Positions 47,508-59,500 of a DNA stretch of 64,000 bases are shown in pieces. Both the position numbers and the translations under genes were made by a program. Position 1 is the stretch's first letter; each line of letters starts with the position of its first letter. Below the pieces are notes generated by a model. The model saw only the letters and a program-made list of their open reading frames with translations. It was not told where the DNA came from and searched no databases. The stretch is from contig NAVB01000457.1 in the NCBI GenBank assembly GCA_002179805.1, positions 1 to 64,000 on the forward strand. Direction: 5' to 3'. This stretch comes from Acanthamoeba lenticulata (lineage: Eukaryota > Discosea > Longamoebia > Acanthamoebidae).

Positions 47508-48772
47508 ATGCAAGCACAAGCAACAGACGCTCCGCCTGCCACCCCACGGGGTCGGTCAGGTGTGGAAGCTGCTCCCAAGCTCAGCCTGCTGCCCTCCCAA
47601 CGCCGTAAATTGGCCATCCTGGCGAAAATCGGCGCCGTCGCCCAAAAGCTCCCCATTAATCAGGTTTGCTTCTCATTATTTCACCTTCCCACCGTACTGA
47701 GACGAAGACCACTACATGAGGAGAGTTTGCTAATGCGCATTTGTCTCCTGCCAGTTTGTGCACTGGACGGTGGATGAGGCGTGTGGCCGACAGCCCGACT
47801 GGACCAAGCCGTTTGGTGAGGCCAACGCCCGCCCCATGATCGACGCCGTCAAGCTCTTCATCCTCAAGGCCGTTGGTGGTGGTCTGAAGAAAGACGACGT
47901 ACGTCGCCACCGTTCACTCCTCCGCCCTCCTCGCCAACCTCCGCACGTATTTACGCGCCTTCTTGTACACGTGCAGCTCGTGCGAGAACTGAAGGAGTTC
48001 AACGTGCCGGACGAGCACGCCACCACCCTCTTGGAGTGCATCCTCGTGCGGTACGGCCAGACCCGCTCCGAGACCTTGTTAGGCACAGCCGCTCACTTAC
48101 GCCTGGCGCGAACAGATACACGGACGTGCAAAAGGCGCTGACCGCCGACAGCGCGCGCGTGTCGCCCGCGCACCTCAAGGACTTTGACTGGAAGCTGCTG
48201 GTGCGCTGCTGCTGGCTGCTCCTCCTCCGGACTGAACTCATTATCGCTCTTCTTCTTCTTCTTCTCCTCCTCCTCCTTGTCTTTTGCAGCACTCGCTGGC
48301 CAGCGACAAGATGGGGACGGTGAACGAACCCATCCTGCGCCTCAACCTGACCATCAAGTACCCCGAAATCTTCCCCTCGTACTCTCGGGTGCCCCGCTTT
48401 CGTCTCCCCGCAACGATTGCTCACGCCCCCCTTCTCCCTCTCTTTCATGATGGCGCCGACGGTGGTGATGATGGCTTTGGCCTTGTTTTTCTGCGACGAT
48501 CGATGATATGATGGTGTGCTCCAATTGCATGAATGGCTGCTCTATCCCATGACTCATCACAAGGGACGAGAACGAGAAGCTGAAGGACGTCGTTCTGGAG
48601 TTGCCCAAGGCCGAGCTCGACAAGCTCATCGACACGCTGCAGCAAGTCAACCAGGTCTGGCTCTCCCTCCTTTTTGGATCGCTACGTCGGGTCTATGGGC
48701 GTGCACGTGCTAGTCTCAGGGCTGATGACTGTTTTGGGTCTCTTGCAGGTCGTCCAAAAGCTGCGTGTGTAG
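47508..48772 (+). CDS. COMM domain-containing protein
   Basis: About 200 residues in six exons. ATG at 47508 (MQAQATDAPPATPRGRSGVE) follows no other in-frame ATG. The N-terminal helical domain includes FVHWTVDEACGRQPDWTKPF and MIDAVKLFILKAVGGGLKKD. The C-terminal COMM domain is recognisable by HLKDFDWKLLHSLASDKMGT, then NEPILRLNLTIKYP, ELPKAELDKLIDTLQQVNQV and VQKLRV to TAG at 48770-48772. COMMD proteins form the ten-membered Commander/CCC complex with CCDC22/CCDC93, which recycles endosomal cargo together with retriever and WASH. Which COMMD paralogue this is cannot be decided from motifs alone. The WDR81-like gene in the same window also belongs to endosome biology. Confidence 0.88.
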
Positions 48773-49043
48773 CACAACACGACGAGCGAGAAGGACCGAA
48801 GACAGAGCACGAGAGGAGCAAAAACAAAAGAAAGGCCTTTCTTGGGCTGCGACAAGTCTACGCCCGCGCGAACCGTAATGGGGTTGTTGTGTTGGTTTTG
48901 TGTATTTTGTGTCAACACGAATCGAGAAATGGTGTACACGCGAGCGGTGATTATGATGATGGCGCAGGTTGAAGAAGGGTTGGGTCACCACCGCGGTGGT
49001 GGTGGCCGCGGTGACGAGAAGTGCCCAAGCAGTCTTCTTCTTC

Positions 49044-52000
49044 TTACTCGTCGGGGATGTACTCCCGCACGCTCTCGCTCTTGGTTCTCTGGACGAGCGC
49101 GAGGAGCTCGCGCGGGTCGCACGCCAACTTGAGGAACGGGTGCTGTCGCGCGCACAGACAAGCATCATCCCACATGATGAGACGCGAATTCTTCCAACAA
49201 CAACAGCATTGGCAAGAAGGGCGAGTACCGAGAGCATTTGTGTCGAGTCCGGGCGGAGGTTGGGGTCCATGATCGTACACTGCTCGATAAAGTCCTTGAA
49301 CTGGGCCGACATGGCGTCGGGCTCCTTGAACGGCGGTCGGCCCTTCTTGGCGATCAGGAACAGCGCCTGTATGATCCCCACCAACAGCGTCAGCCAACAA
49401 AGAACGAAAGCGAAAAAGAATAAATAAATAAATAAAGAAACAATAATAAAAATGAAAGCGTGGCGTGCGGTGCCTTTAGCATGGTCTCCTCGATGTAGGG
49501 CGGAGCGATCTCGAACATCTCCATGGCCATGATGCCCAGCGACCACACGTCCTGCACCAACGACAGCCAGCGGTGAGCCACTGCTTCTCTCTCTCTCCCC
49601 CTCGCCAAGCCAGTTTCACACGTACGACTTTGCAGGTGTAGTGCTGGCCCTTGACAAGCTCGGGCGCCATCCAGAAGGTGGTGCCCACCACCGACTTGCG
49701 CGTGTCCTGCGCGTGTGACAGCTGCGAGCCGTAGCCAAAGTCGGCTGCACATCACGAGCGTGCCCGGCGGGCGGTCTGTCAGAGCCGAGCCTTGGGGCCA
49801 CCGGGAGGCAAGAAAGAAAAGAAGAGAGGAGAAGAGAAAAGAGGGCCAGAGAAAGGTACTGATTTTGATCTCGCCGCCGAGGCCGAGGAGCACGTTCTCG
49901 GACTTGATGTCGCGGTGGATGATGGGCTTGGGCCGGTTGTGGAGGTACTCGATGGCCTCCAGCGTGGACTTGACGATCGCCGCGATCTGGGGCTCCGTGA
50001 GTCGGATGCCTGCCGCGCGGCCGCCACAACACCCTCATCAGCGGCCCGCCAGCAGCGTGAAGAAAGGGCAAAAAGGGGCTGCACAAACCGAGGGTGAGGA
50101 GCTCAGAGAGGGAGCCGCCGTCGACGAGCTCCATCACGACCCAGAGGACGCCGTGGAGAAGGAAGGCATCGACAAAGTTGACGATGGAGGCGTGAGTCGA
50201 CTGCTTCATGATCATGATCTCGTTGATGATGATCTCCTTCTTGACCTGCTTGGCCACCACCATCTGCTTGATCGCCACCTTGCGCCCGGTGCGCGTGTCC
50301 GTCGCCGAAAACACCGCTCCCGACGCGCTGCATCATCCGCCCACCCGCGTGAGCACATCAAGCCTCCCCTCATGCGCCCGCGGTGCTCAAATTGACGCTG
50401 CGTGGCGGGCGTACCCCTGGCCGATGATGGTCATGTCGACAAAGAGGGTGGTCGGGTTGACGCCCTGGAGCACGAGGTCGTCGATCTCCACGCCCGCCGT
50501 AGGCGACTCCTCGTTGCTGAGTTTGTCGCATTGAGGGGGGGGGGAAGGGACAAGATGAGCGTCTCGGTTAAAGGCCATACGAGGGGAAGCGGGGATCTTC
50601 CGTGCGTTCCACGCACCTGGTGAATGGTGGAGGCGCGCCCTGTCCGGGCGGGGCGGGCCGTCCCCCGACTGCCGGCGGCGTAGGACGTCCCGCGGGCGAG
50701 GGCGGAGCCGGTCGGCCGCTGGGGCTCTGTCGGGGGCGCAAGCCGCAGTCAGCGTTTGTGACCATTGTGCAGTTTGCGTTGAGAGGAGGGGGAGACGCAC
50801 GACGGGGGGCTGAGGTCGCGTGGGCGCGGGAGAGCTGGGAGCCGCAGGTGTAGAGGGCGGCAAGGGGCGGGCCACAGGCGCTGGCGCTGGCGCTGGCGCT
50901 GGCGCTGGCGCTGGCGCCGGCACAGATGGGATGGGCCGGCCGACAGGGGACGCTGTGCGGATGTCACGTCAGGCACCACCTTAAGGCGAAAGGTTGTATT
51001 GGGCGGGTGGAACGTACGCGAAGCCGGCGGCGTGGCCAACATCGGGCGGGAGGCGGACGGCGACGGCGGAGGCGGAAGATCGGGAGTGCGCGCCAAGGGC
51101 GGCGGGGCCGCGGCCGGCGGGCGCGGGGAGACGGCCGGCATGGCGGGTGGGCGCGTGGCCAGCGGAATCCGTCCAGGCGAGGCCGGCGGCGGCGGGCCGC
51201 GAGGCGAGGGCGTCGGTCGCAGCGCGGGCGGTGTGAAGCCGGGAGGCATCAGCGACTGGCCGCGGCCGGCGGAAGCCGAGTCTGCGGCAGGCGGCGGTGG
51301 CGGGAGGCTGCGGTCTTCAAGGTCGTCGCCCTCGAGCAGCGGGGCCGGGGGCAGCGGCGGCAGCGCGCGGTCGTCGTCCGTGCTAGCGGCGCGCTGGCTG
51401 AGGGAATAGGGCCGCGCCGCGGACTCGGGAGGGGGCGTGGGCGGGGCGCGCTGGCTGAGGGAGTGGGGCCGTGGTGAGGCCAAGCCCCCGAGCGTCGGCG
51501 GCGGAGGCAAGCCCATCGCCGGGCCGCGGGGTGACAAGACCGAGGGCGGGCGCGGCACTGTCGCGGCCGCAGGTGAGGCGCGGGGCGAGGCCATGCCTAG
51601 TAGTGATGACGTCAGCATAATGTGGTATTGTTCCCACAGGCGCGCCGGATATTGGGGGCACACAGTACCGGTCTGGGGCGGGGGCGGGACCGGTGGGAAG
51701 GCAGGCGGGGGCACGCCGCGGCGCAGGGTGGCCATGCGCTGCTGGATGGCGCTGCCGCCGGCCTTGGACGGTCGTTCGGCCTTGTTCCTGTCATCGATCG
51801 GGAATCAGTTGTTGTTGGCCAAGTGAATACAGGGAGAGGGAGCGCAGCCGTCGTCTTACTGTTCGAACTGCATGACCTTGAACACGCTGACGAGCATGTC
51901 GGCGTCCTCTGCAATTTCCTGGGCCGAGAGGCCGGCCTGGCCCAGCATCACCTTCCACTCTTGGGGAATGCCCTGCATGCAGCACGAGCGCGCGGCGGCG

Positions 52001-52639
52001 ACGCACACCACGGTCAGGATAGAGGCACCAGCGACCGTCGCGTTACCGGGAGTAAAACGCGGAGTTTCTCGTTATCTTGAAGAAATAAAAATGAGAACCA
52101 TAAAGAACGAGACAGAAATAAAATAGATAAATATCATAAAATATAAATAAAATAACAATAAAAATGCAAATGAGCTCTCCCCTGAACAACGTGCTGTTGT
52201 TATGAGGGGAGTGATGCCTCCGGAATGCAAGTGGAATGAGAAAGCGCAACAATTGCCCAGCGCGTAGAAGAAGGGTTTTGGGGGAGAAGGAAGAAGGGGG
52301 AGGAGTGAAGGGCACAAGCAACGGTACCTCGAACATGCCGGTTTCAGGGTTGAAGCCAATGTGCATTTCACGCTTGAAGTTGGTTGGCGTGCCGATGACG
52401 CGACCCACAATGGGCTCGGCGCCGTTCTTCTTACTCTTGGCCTCCTTCTTCTTGGCCTTCTCCTCTTCCTTCTTTCGCTTGGCCGACTGCTTTTCCCATT
52501 CCTTCTTCTTGGCCTTGTCTTCCTCTCTTTTCTTCTTCTCCTCGAGCTCGCGTGCCTTTTGCTGTTCCTTCTCGTAGAACTTACGTCGCTCCTCTTCGTT
52601 CAGCGAGTAGGGGTCTACGACCTTGTTCTTCTTCGACAT
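49044..52639 (-). CDS. MIHCK: PAK-family Ser/Thr kinase, probably myosin-I heavy chain kinase
   Basis: A p21-activated kinase of about 750-800 residues. MSKKNKVVDPYSLNEEERRK starts a very basic Lys/Glu coiled region (to about 52430). The CRIB/PBD, IGTPTNFKREMHIGFNPETG, binds Rac/Cdc42-GTP and is followed by GIPQEWKVMLGQAGLSAQEI. The ~350-residue centre is Pro-rich (51735-50600), with an Ala-Pro dipeptide tract. The C-terminal kinase has IIGQGASGAVFSATD (Gly loop), VAIKQM (VAIK Lys), IIHRDIKSENVLL (HRD), DFGYGSQL (DFG), SVVGTTFWMAPELVKG (activation-loop TTFWMAPE) and DVWSLGIMAMEM. The stop is at 49044. The order basic N-terminus, CRIB, Pro-rich centre, PAK kinase and the overall size match the published Acanthamoeba MIHCK, which phosphorylates myosin-I at the TEDS site. 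The identity with that gene is inferred, not shown. Confidence 0.88.
50879..50918. repeat. (GCTGGC)n hexanucleotide repeat, coding for Ala-Pro
   Basis: Six to seven perfect GCTGGC units lie in the Pro-rich exon of the PAK gene and encode an alternating Pro-Ala tract on the minus strand. Length changes keep frame. Confidence 0.95.
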
Positions 52640-53259
52640 CTTCTTTGTCCTTGCGTGCTGTTGACTTCAAAAGTGCAGCAGCAGCAGCTCAATGTCGCGT
52701 CCGCCTACAATAACATCCATATGCGTGTGAATGAATGGAAGGGAACACGAGATCTTCGATTAAAACACGTTCCCGCTTCAAATCGAGCCAAGCCACACTG
52801 CGCTTTGGCGTCGCCGAGCAGAAGACAATCCCCGCCCCCAACCCTTTCGAAAAAGAAAAGAGGGCCCAAGTACCAGTACTGAAACGACAGGGAAGGGATA
52901 GTTCTCGCGTGAAGTGGAAGAGGACCAGGGAGATGAGACAACAGAGGGCGCCTCCCGCAAGACTCCTTCAAACAAAAATTAATAGTAAATGCTGTTGTTC
53001 ATCGGTATCCGAGCTATGTGTAACCTCAGGTTTGAAATATTGGTTTGCGCAGATATTTAAGCTATGCAGTGATCGCTTGGTGACAGCACGCTGGATTCCA
53101 CGAGAAGCACCAATCGCCCGAGGAAAGCGAGAGAACGAACAGGAGGACGACCGCGGCTTTTCGGCTCACGGGGTGTGGTTCGGGGCGTTGTGTTTGTGTA
53201 CACTCGCAAAATCGCGCCGTAACTTTCCTGCGCAGGCCAGGGGCGACATACAGAGATAA
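52640..53259. promoter_or_regulatory. Divergent promoter region, PAK kinase and MHD-like protein
   Basis: About 620 bp between head-to-head starts. The part near 52970-53060 is AT-rich (ATATTTAAGC at 53051-53060) and could hold promoter elements. No gene is visible. Confidence 0.45.
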
Positions 53260-55840
53260 ATGGAGCGCCACGGGAGGAAGGACGGGCGGAGGGGGGATAT
53301 GCCACCCTCCTCAGGCGCACCTTCAGCTGCCGCTTCCTCCTCCTTTCACCCTTCGCAGGCGAGTGCCACCAAGAGCGGTTCGGGCACCGGGGAAAAGAAA
53401 ACGCAAAAAACGAAGCGAAAGAACGAAAGGAAGCCGCAAGATGCTGCCGAGGAAGAAGGGGGCGAAGGCCCGACCAGGAACGGATCTGGAGCAGATAGAG
53501 GGCACACGTGGGTGGAGGAGCAGCGCTCGCTCTCGGAGATGAAGCAGCGCCTGCAGAGGGAGCTCTTCGATGCCGGAAAGCAGGACGCCGCCCGCGTACT
53601 GCAGGCGAGGCTCAAGCGCAGAAGACGACCTGCCGTGTCGGCGGCTTCCGTTCCGGCAGAGCCGCCACCAACAACCGCAACCTCTCCGAGTCCTTCTTCC
53701 TCTTCTTCCTCTTCTCCGCCTTCCTCCTCGCATTCACGCCCGCCGCTCGTGTGTGACAGCCTGCCGCCACCGCCACAATTCCCCGTCCCGCCCACGACGT
53801 CGGCGCATCCACTTCATCGTCCTCACCTTCATCCTCACCAGTACCGAGGCATCGGGCCGGCGCCAATCCAAGTTGCCTACGCGTCGGCCTCGTCGACTAC
53901 GGCGGCCTACGTGGGCCCGCAGCTTCCGCCTGCGTGGTCCGTTGGCGCGCCTCAGACGGCGTCGGCAGCTGCGTTTGGTACCACGCACTTGACGACCACG
54001 ACGACGACGACGACCATGCTCTACGCCTATCCGCCGCCGCAGCAGACCTACACGACGATCGCCGACACCAGGTCAACCTCCTCACGCCCGAGACAAGCCG
54101 CCGCTTTTTTTTTTTCTTGTTGTAAAGCTGACAAAGACGCCGCCGCCATTGTAGGAAGCGCCGGCTCGAGGAGAGGGAAGACGACTACTCGTTGGCGTCG
54201 TACGGCAGCGAGCGGCCAGCGGCGTGGGAGGCCAGGCTGGGCGGGGCGAGCGTCCATGTGCGCAACTGGAGCATCGCCCAGCAGTACCTGGACGTGTTCC
54301 GAGCCTACATCTGGTGCGCCTCTGATGGTTACTCGAGAGTCCAGGGCGGACGATGATGTTGACGTTGTGTGCCGCATGTTCATGCTGTTCATGTCCAGGG
54401 CCTACGCGCCTCTCAGCCCGGCCGTGCTCGACGAGGACAATGTGCGCTCCGTCCTCTATTATTCGGGCGACGAGTTGGGCAACGCGCTGGCCATGAACGT
54501 CCACATCGCGCTCTCTCTCGGTTCGTTCCCTCGTGTGCTTGCGCAAGCTCTCCTTGGCCCTCGTGAGCACCTCGTGTGTGTTTGTTTGTGCTGTGCATCT
54601 GCCTCGGCCCGCGGATGTTGCGGCTAATTCTGCGTTGCAACTTCGGTTATTTATTCGTCCAATCGGCAGGCGCGCGGGCTTTGGGGGAGCTCGAGCACAG
54701 CAAGGAGCACTTCATGAAGGCCCGCCAGCACCTCGAGTGCCTCTTTGACACCACCGACTATGCCGTGGCCGAGGGCCTCCAGGGCATGCGGTACGCTTTT
54801 TTTTTTTGTTGATATTCTAATTTTTTAATTTACTTTTTAATTATTTTTTAATTGGTCCTAAATTTTTCATCATTTTTTATTTTTGTAGGTATTACGCGAG
54901 CGGGTCGGGGGACATGCAGCAAGCGATCTACTACATGGTGCTCACGCTGGAGCTGTGTCGGCGCCTCGGGGTGTACCGGGGCGACGTGTACGCGCGCACG
55001 ATCACGCTCTACTACTTCCTGCCCACGACCTCCGCGGCCGAGAAGCAGCGCATCGTGCGCGAGTTCTCGCGCAACTACGCGCAGGTCGGGCCCGGGCTCG
55101 ACCCCGGCCTGGCCGACGTGGGCGCAACCGCCCGAGGCCACAACGTGGTGGACGCGCCCACGTTCTCGTCGCTGCTGCTCAAGGAGAGCCGCTACCTCCA
55201 GTACCACGAGATCGAGCGGATGACGCTCCTCTACGCGCGCTTCATGATCCTGCTCGACCAGAAGCGCCTCGCGCACGACTCGCCCATCGGCGACATCTTT
55301 GTACGTCATTGTCGTCGTCGTCTCGTGCGTGACGCTGATACTCGAGGCTCAATCGCGCCACAAACACACACGCGCAGACGCTGGTCAAGCAGATGGAGCG
55401 CGTGGCCGCCGAGGCCGTGCTCGCCGCGCCGTGCCTGTTTTCCAAGAGCGCCCTGCTGGGCTCGCTCGCCCACCAGGCCGAGGTCGCGTGGAGCATCGGC
55501 GACCGGTGCGTGTCTTGTCTTTGTTGTGGCTCCTCCTCGCCCCGCTCGAGCTGCTCTTCTCACGCGCGCTGCTCGCTGGCGCAGGTCGCACGCGCTGCGG
55601 TGCGCCAAGTACTGGCTCGAGATGGTCGAACAGCTGCCGATGCGGTTTTGTTCGCCGGCGATGGTCCACTTTGTGCGGGCCGTGCTGCAGGTGTGGGAGG
55701 GCGTCGAGGACTGGCCCAGCCTGGCCCGCTCGCTGACGCTCATCCGGCCGCTCGCCGAGATCTACCCGCCGTGGAAGGCCCTCTGCGACGGCTTCCGCGA
55801 GCGCATGCGCCAACGCGAGGCCGAGCTGTGGGCGCGCCAT

Positions 55841-55873
<33 letters not shown>

Positions 55874-56440
55874 CAGCAGCAACGACAGCAGCTGTGGGAG
55901 GAGCATCAGAATCAACAGCGTCAGCACCAGCAGTGGCCGAGCCACGAGCAGACCACAGCGCATAACAACAACAGTAACGACGAGTTGGGCCAGTACCAGC
56001 CACTGCCCTCCTTCACGACGTCCCTCTCGCCGGCGCACCACCGGCTCACCGCCGGCCAGCCTCATCCCCAGCCCGCCCATCACCAGAGCCGCGAGTCCTC
56101 CTCGCCCGCGAGCTCCACGACGTCCTCGCCGCCCGCCTTTGCCTTCCCCTCCGCCCATTTGTCGTCGCCACCAACGGCGGCGCAGCTGCTCTTTTCTTCG
56201 CACGGCTCCGGGCCACGGTCATCTTCGTTCTCGTCGTCGCCTCCCGCTGCGGGCCTGACCTCGTCCACGGGGGCGCTGACCAGCGGCGCCTTTGCCGACG
56301 CGCAGCAGCAGCATTTGGCCTGGCCGGAGGAGCGCGCGCTTCCGCGTCGCCTTCTCGACGGCCCAGCGACCAGCGCCAGCCGCATCTCGCCGTCCGCGCA
56401 CGACATGGAGGCCTTTGTGAATCGCCTCTTTGACTCGTGA
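53260..56440 (+). CDS. Possible transcription regulator with fungal-type middle homology domain
   Basis: About 900 residues. The N-terminus is basic and low-complexity (QKTKRKNERKPQ). It is followed by a helical segment, EEQRSLSEMKQRLQRELFDA, then Ser/Pro/His-rich sequence and a Thr run. The central domain (54180-55800) is helical: NWSIAQQYLDVFRAYIW, LGNALAMNVHIALSLG, YYASGSGDMQQAIYYMVLTL, ELCRRLGVYRGDVY and FCSPAMVHFVRAVLQVWEGV. The pattern of an alternating helical bundle with a late 'xxLxLCRRLGxxR' segment resembles the middle homology region of fungal zinc-cluster factors. I find no zinc cluster or bZIP, so DNA binding is unproven. PolyGln (55841-55893) and a Gln/His/Ser-rich activation-like tail precede the stop at 56440. 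Confidence 0.65.
55841..55893 (+). repeat. CAG/CAA polyglutamine tract
   Basis: A run of mixed CAG and CAA codons encodes about 17 Gln in the C-terminal half of the MHD-like protein. Mixed codons would slow slippage. Confidence 0.9.
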
Positions 56441-56534
56441 GTCGAACGTGTTGTTGTACAGCTTTACAAAAACCAAAAGCAAAGAAAAGTAAACTCGAGG
56501 AAGTTATGTTGATGTTTGTTGAAGATGACCATCG

Positions 56535-59500
56535 TCAAGGCAGGGGGAAGGGTGGCGGCCGGCCGGGCACGACCTCGTAGGAGCGGCTCTTCCGGTTGTG
56601 CTTCGAGTTGGGCGATACGTAGCGTCGGGGCGGCACCCAGCCGCTGCTGTCGCGCAGCTTCCGGCGCCGTCGCTCTCGGTCGTCGGTCTCATCGTCCTCC
56701 TCGTCCTCCTCTCTTTCTTCACGTTCTCGCTGGTTCTCATCGTCGTCCTCTTCTTCCTCCTCTTCGTCATTCTGATCGCCGTCACCATCGCCATCGATGT
56801 GCTTCAGCGCCTTGTCGTCGCACATGTCACGATGCCGAGGCGGCGGCCCGGCCAGCGACGCGCGCTTGCGGAGGAACCGCCGGGCGGCCGGGAACGTCGC
56901 CGCTGCCTCCGTAGTGCTGCTGCGTCCTTCGTCTCCCTTGCGGCTTGCCGGCACCGCCTCGTCCTCGCCGCTCGGGTGGCCTGTGGGCTCTGCGTGGGCG
57001 CCAGCGCTGGTCTGCCGTTCGGGCGGGGCGATGGCCATCGCAGGAGGTGACGTCGGCGCCGCGTGGCTCGGGGCTGACCGGCGACGGCGGCGCACAAAAA
57101 TGACGCGCTTGTTGGCGCTGAACGACGACGAAGTCGCGTCGCTCGAAGCCGAAGTTGTCGTGGACATGAGGCTTCCGCGACGCTTAATCGATCGAAACAG
57201 GCGAACGTGCCGTCCGCCGACGCCGGGACCTCCGGTGCCCTCATCATCCTTCTCATCGTCGTCATCGTCATCCTGCTCAGAGAGCTCATCCTCGTCTTCA
57301 TCCTTCTCCTCATCGTCGTCATCGTCGCCCTTGCCTTTTCGTAGCTTGCCTTCTTCTTCGCTCGCTTCATCGTCCTCGTTCTCGTCGGCCCGATGAGGCA
57401 CTACGAGGGACTCTGGAATCTCGAGCACGAAGCGCGATACGCCGGGCGTGCCGTCACCTCTGATTGACGTGGACCACAACCACAGCGCCAGGTCAGTCCA
57501 CAACAACAACACCAGCAACAACTGGCAACACTACTACGGCACATACCGCGCGTTATTCACAAAACTGAGAAAGAGCCGTTCGCGGGCCCGCGTCATGGCC
57601 ACGTAGCACAGGCGCCGCTCCTCCTCGAGCGCCTTTGCCGCGTGGCGCTGCTGCCTGTATGAGGTGTCCGGGGGGGCAAGGTTAGCCCCGAGCAGTTGGT
57701 GCAGCGGGCTTCTAGACATTGATGAAACGTACTCGTCTTCGCTGCCGCTTGCGTCGCCGAAAGAGCGGGCGGCCTGCCAGGAGGGCATCACGCTCTCGTT
57801 CATCTGCACGAGAAACACCACCGGCCACTCCATGCCCTTTGACCTGTGTTGGTGTTGCCGAGGCCTTGGTGAGCACAAGGGCTGCGGCCTCGTTGGGGTC
57901 CACGTGGTCGTACCGGTGGATGGTGCTCAGCGTGACCGCGTTGCGCTGTCGCCCGCGGGTCGCTTGGCCTCCACTGAGGCGCTGGACAAACTCGGCCAGC
58001 AGGTCCTGCAGCGACATGCTGCTTGCCGCATCATAAAGAGGATCAGAAAATCAGAGCCTGTGGCGGCACTCATTACGAGCTCGTGAGGGGGAGTCGAACC
58101 TGGCGGTGTAGTCCTCGGCTTCGAGCCGCCGCGTGGTTTCAAATCGGTTGGCCTCCTGCTTGAGTCGATACACAAGCTCTGTGCCGCTGACGTTGCGCTT
58201 CTTTGTCCTCTCCCGGCCAGCATCGTGGTGATGCACGTCGTCGGTATCGTCGTCATCGTCGTCTTCGTCCTCGTCTACCTCGTCTTCGTCGTCATGCTTG
58301 TCATCGGTCTCATCGATGCCGTTACGCAGCCACTCGGCCACGGCCTCGATCAAGTCGGCCAAACTCCGTCGCGCCCTTTGCTGCTCGCGCGCTCGACTCT
58401 GCGAAGCGCAGTCGTCGCGCTCTTCGCTCTCATCCTCTTCCCACGAGTCCATCATCAACTCGCTCCGCGTCCGCTCGATCATCTTTACAATCCCGCCCAG
58501 GCATCTCGCGCTGCGGGACAACCTGTCGCGTCGTTCTTTGTCCTCGTCCTCCTCGTCTCCTTCATGACCACTCTTTTCCTCGTCCTTTTCCTCAAAGTCG
58601 GCTATGTACAGCTTCGCCGCGCGGAAGAAGGACGCGCCCTCGACTCGCGCCAGCGCTCGCAGACGGCCCACAACTGCGACATCACAGAACACATACGAGG
58701 GTTGGGTGAGATCTCGAGAGCAAGCCAAACGCGCTCGCCGCCGTACTTGAGGCCGCCGGCGAAGACCGAAGCACGCGAAGGAAGCGCTCGTCGGCATTGG
58801 TATCTACAAGGAGGGCGAGGTAGTCCACCACCAGCAGGTGTGCCTCCCCGCCCAGGCCGGCCACGGTCGACCCGAAAGCGTCGTCCGCCCGGTCGACGCC
58901 GCCGGTGCCTCCACTGATGACATAGGGCACGTGGCGCTGGGCGAGGGCCTGCTCAAAGGCCTCCAGCGAGAAGCCGCGCGACTTGAAGTTGCGAAAGAGG
59001 ACGCACATGTCGCCGTAATGATATCGCTTGCCAGCCGACGATCGAGTCAGCGCCCGGATGGTGGCGATCACGCGCCGCATCTCGGTCTCCCAGTCATCGC
59101 ACACGGTCAGGCCCACCAAGTTGCCCGGCCCGTTGTCAGTGAACAGCCGCGTGTAGGGCAGCGCGAAGCCCTGGGCCGTGCCACCACGCAGCGACGTGTC
59201 AGCGGACCCAAAAATAAGTGGCATTTCTGGAGGGAGAAGGCTTCGACGCACCAACGCAGCGGCCGAGGCGCTGAGGCTCGGGTTGTTGGCGATCACGCTC
59301 TGGGCTGCCTGCAGGATCTGCATGGGCGATGGCTTTGGTGAGGCGCGGGCATCGAGCACAAGAGGACACGCGCGGGCGAGGCTTTTGTACCGTTTTGGAG
59401 GATCGGTAGTTCTGCTGAAGCGAGAGGTAGAGAGCATCGTCGCCCCCGAACGTCCGATGAAACTCGCCCCAGTTGTCAATGTTGGTACCCCGGAAGCTGT

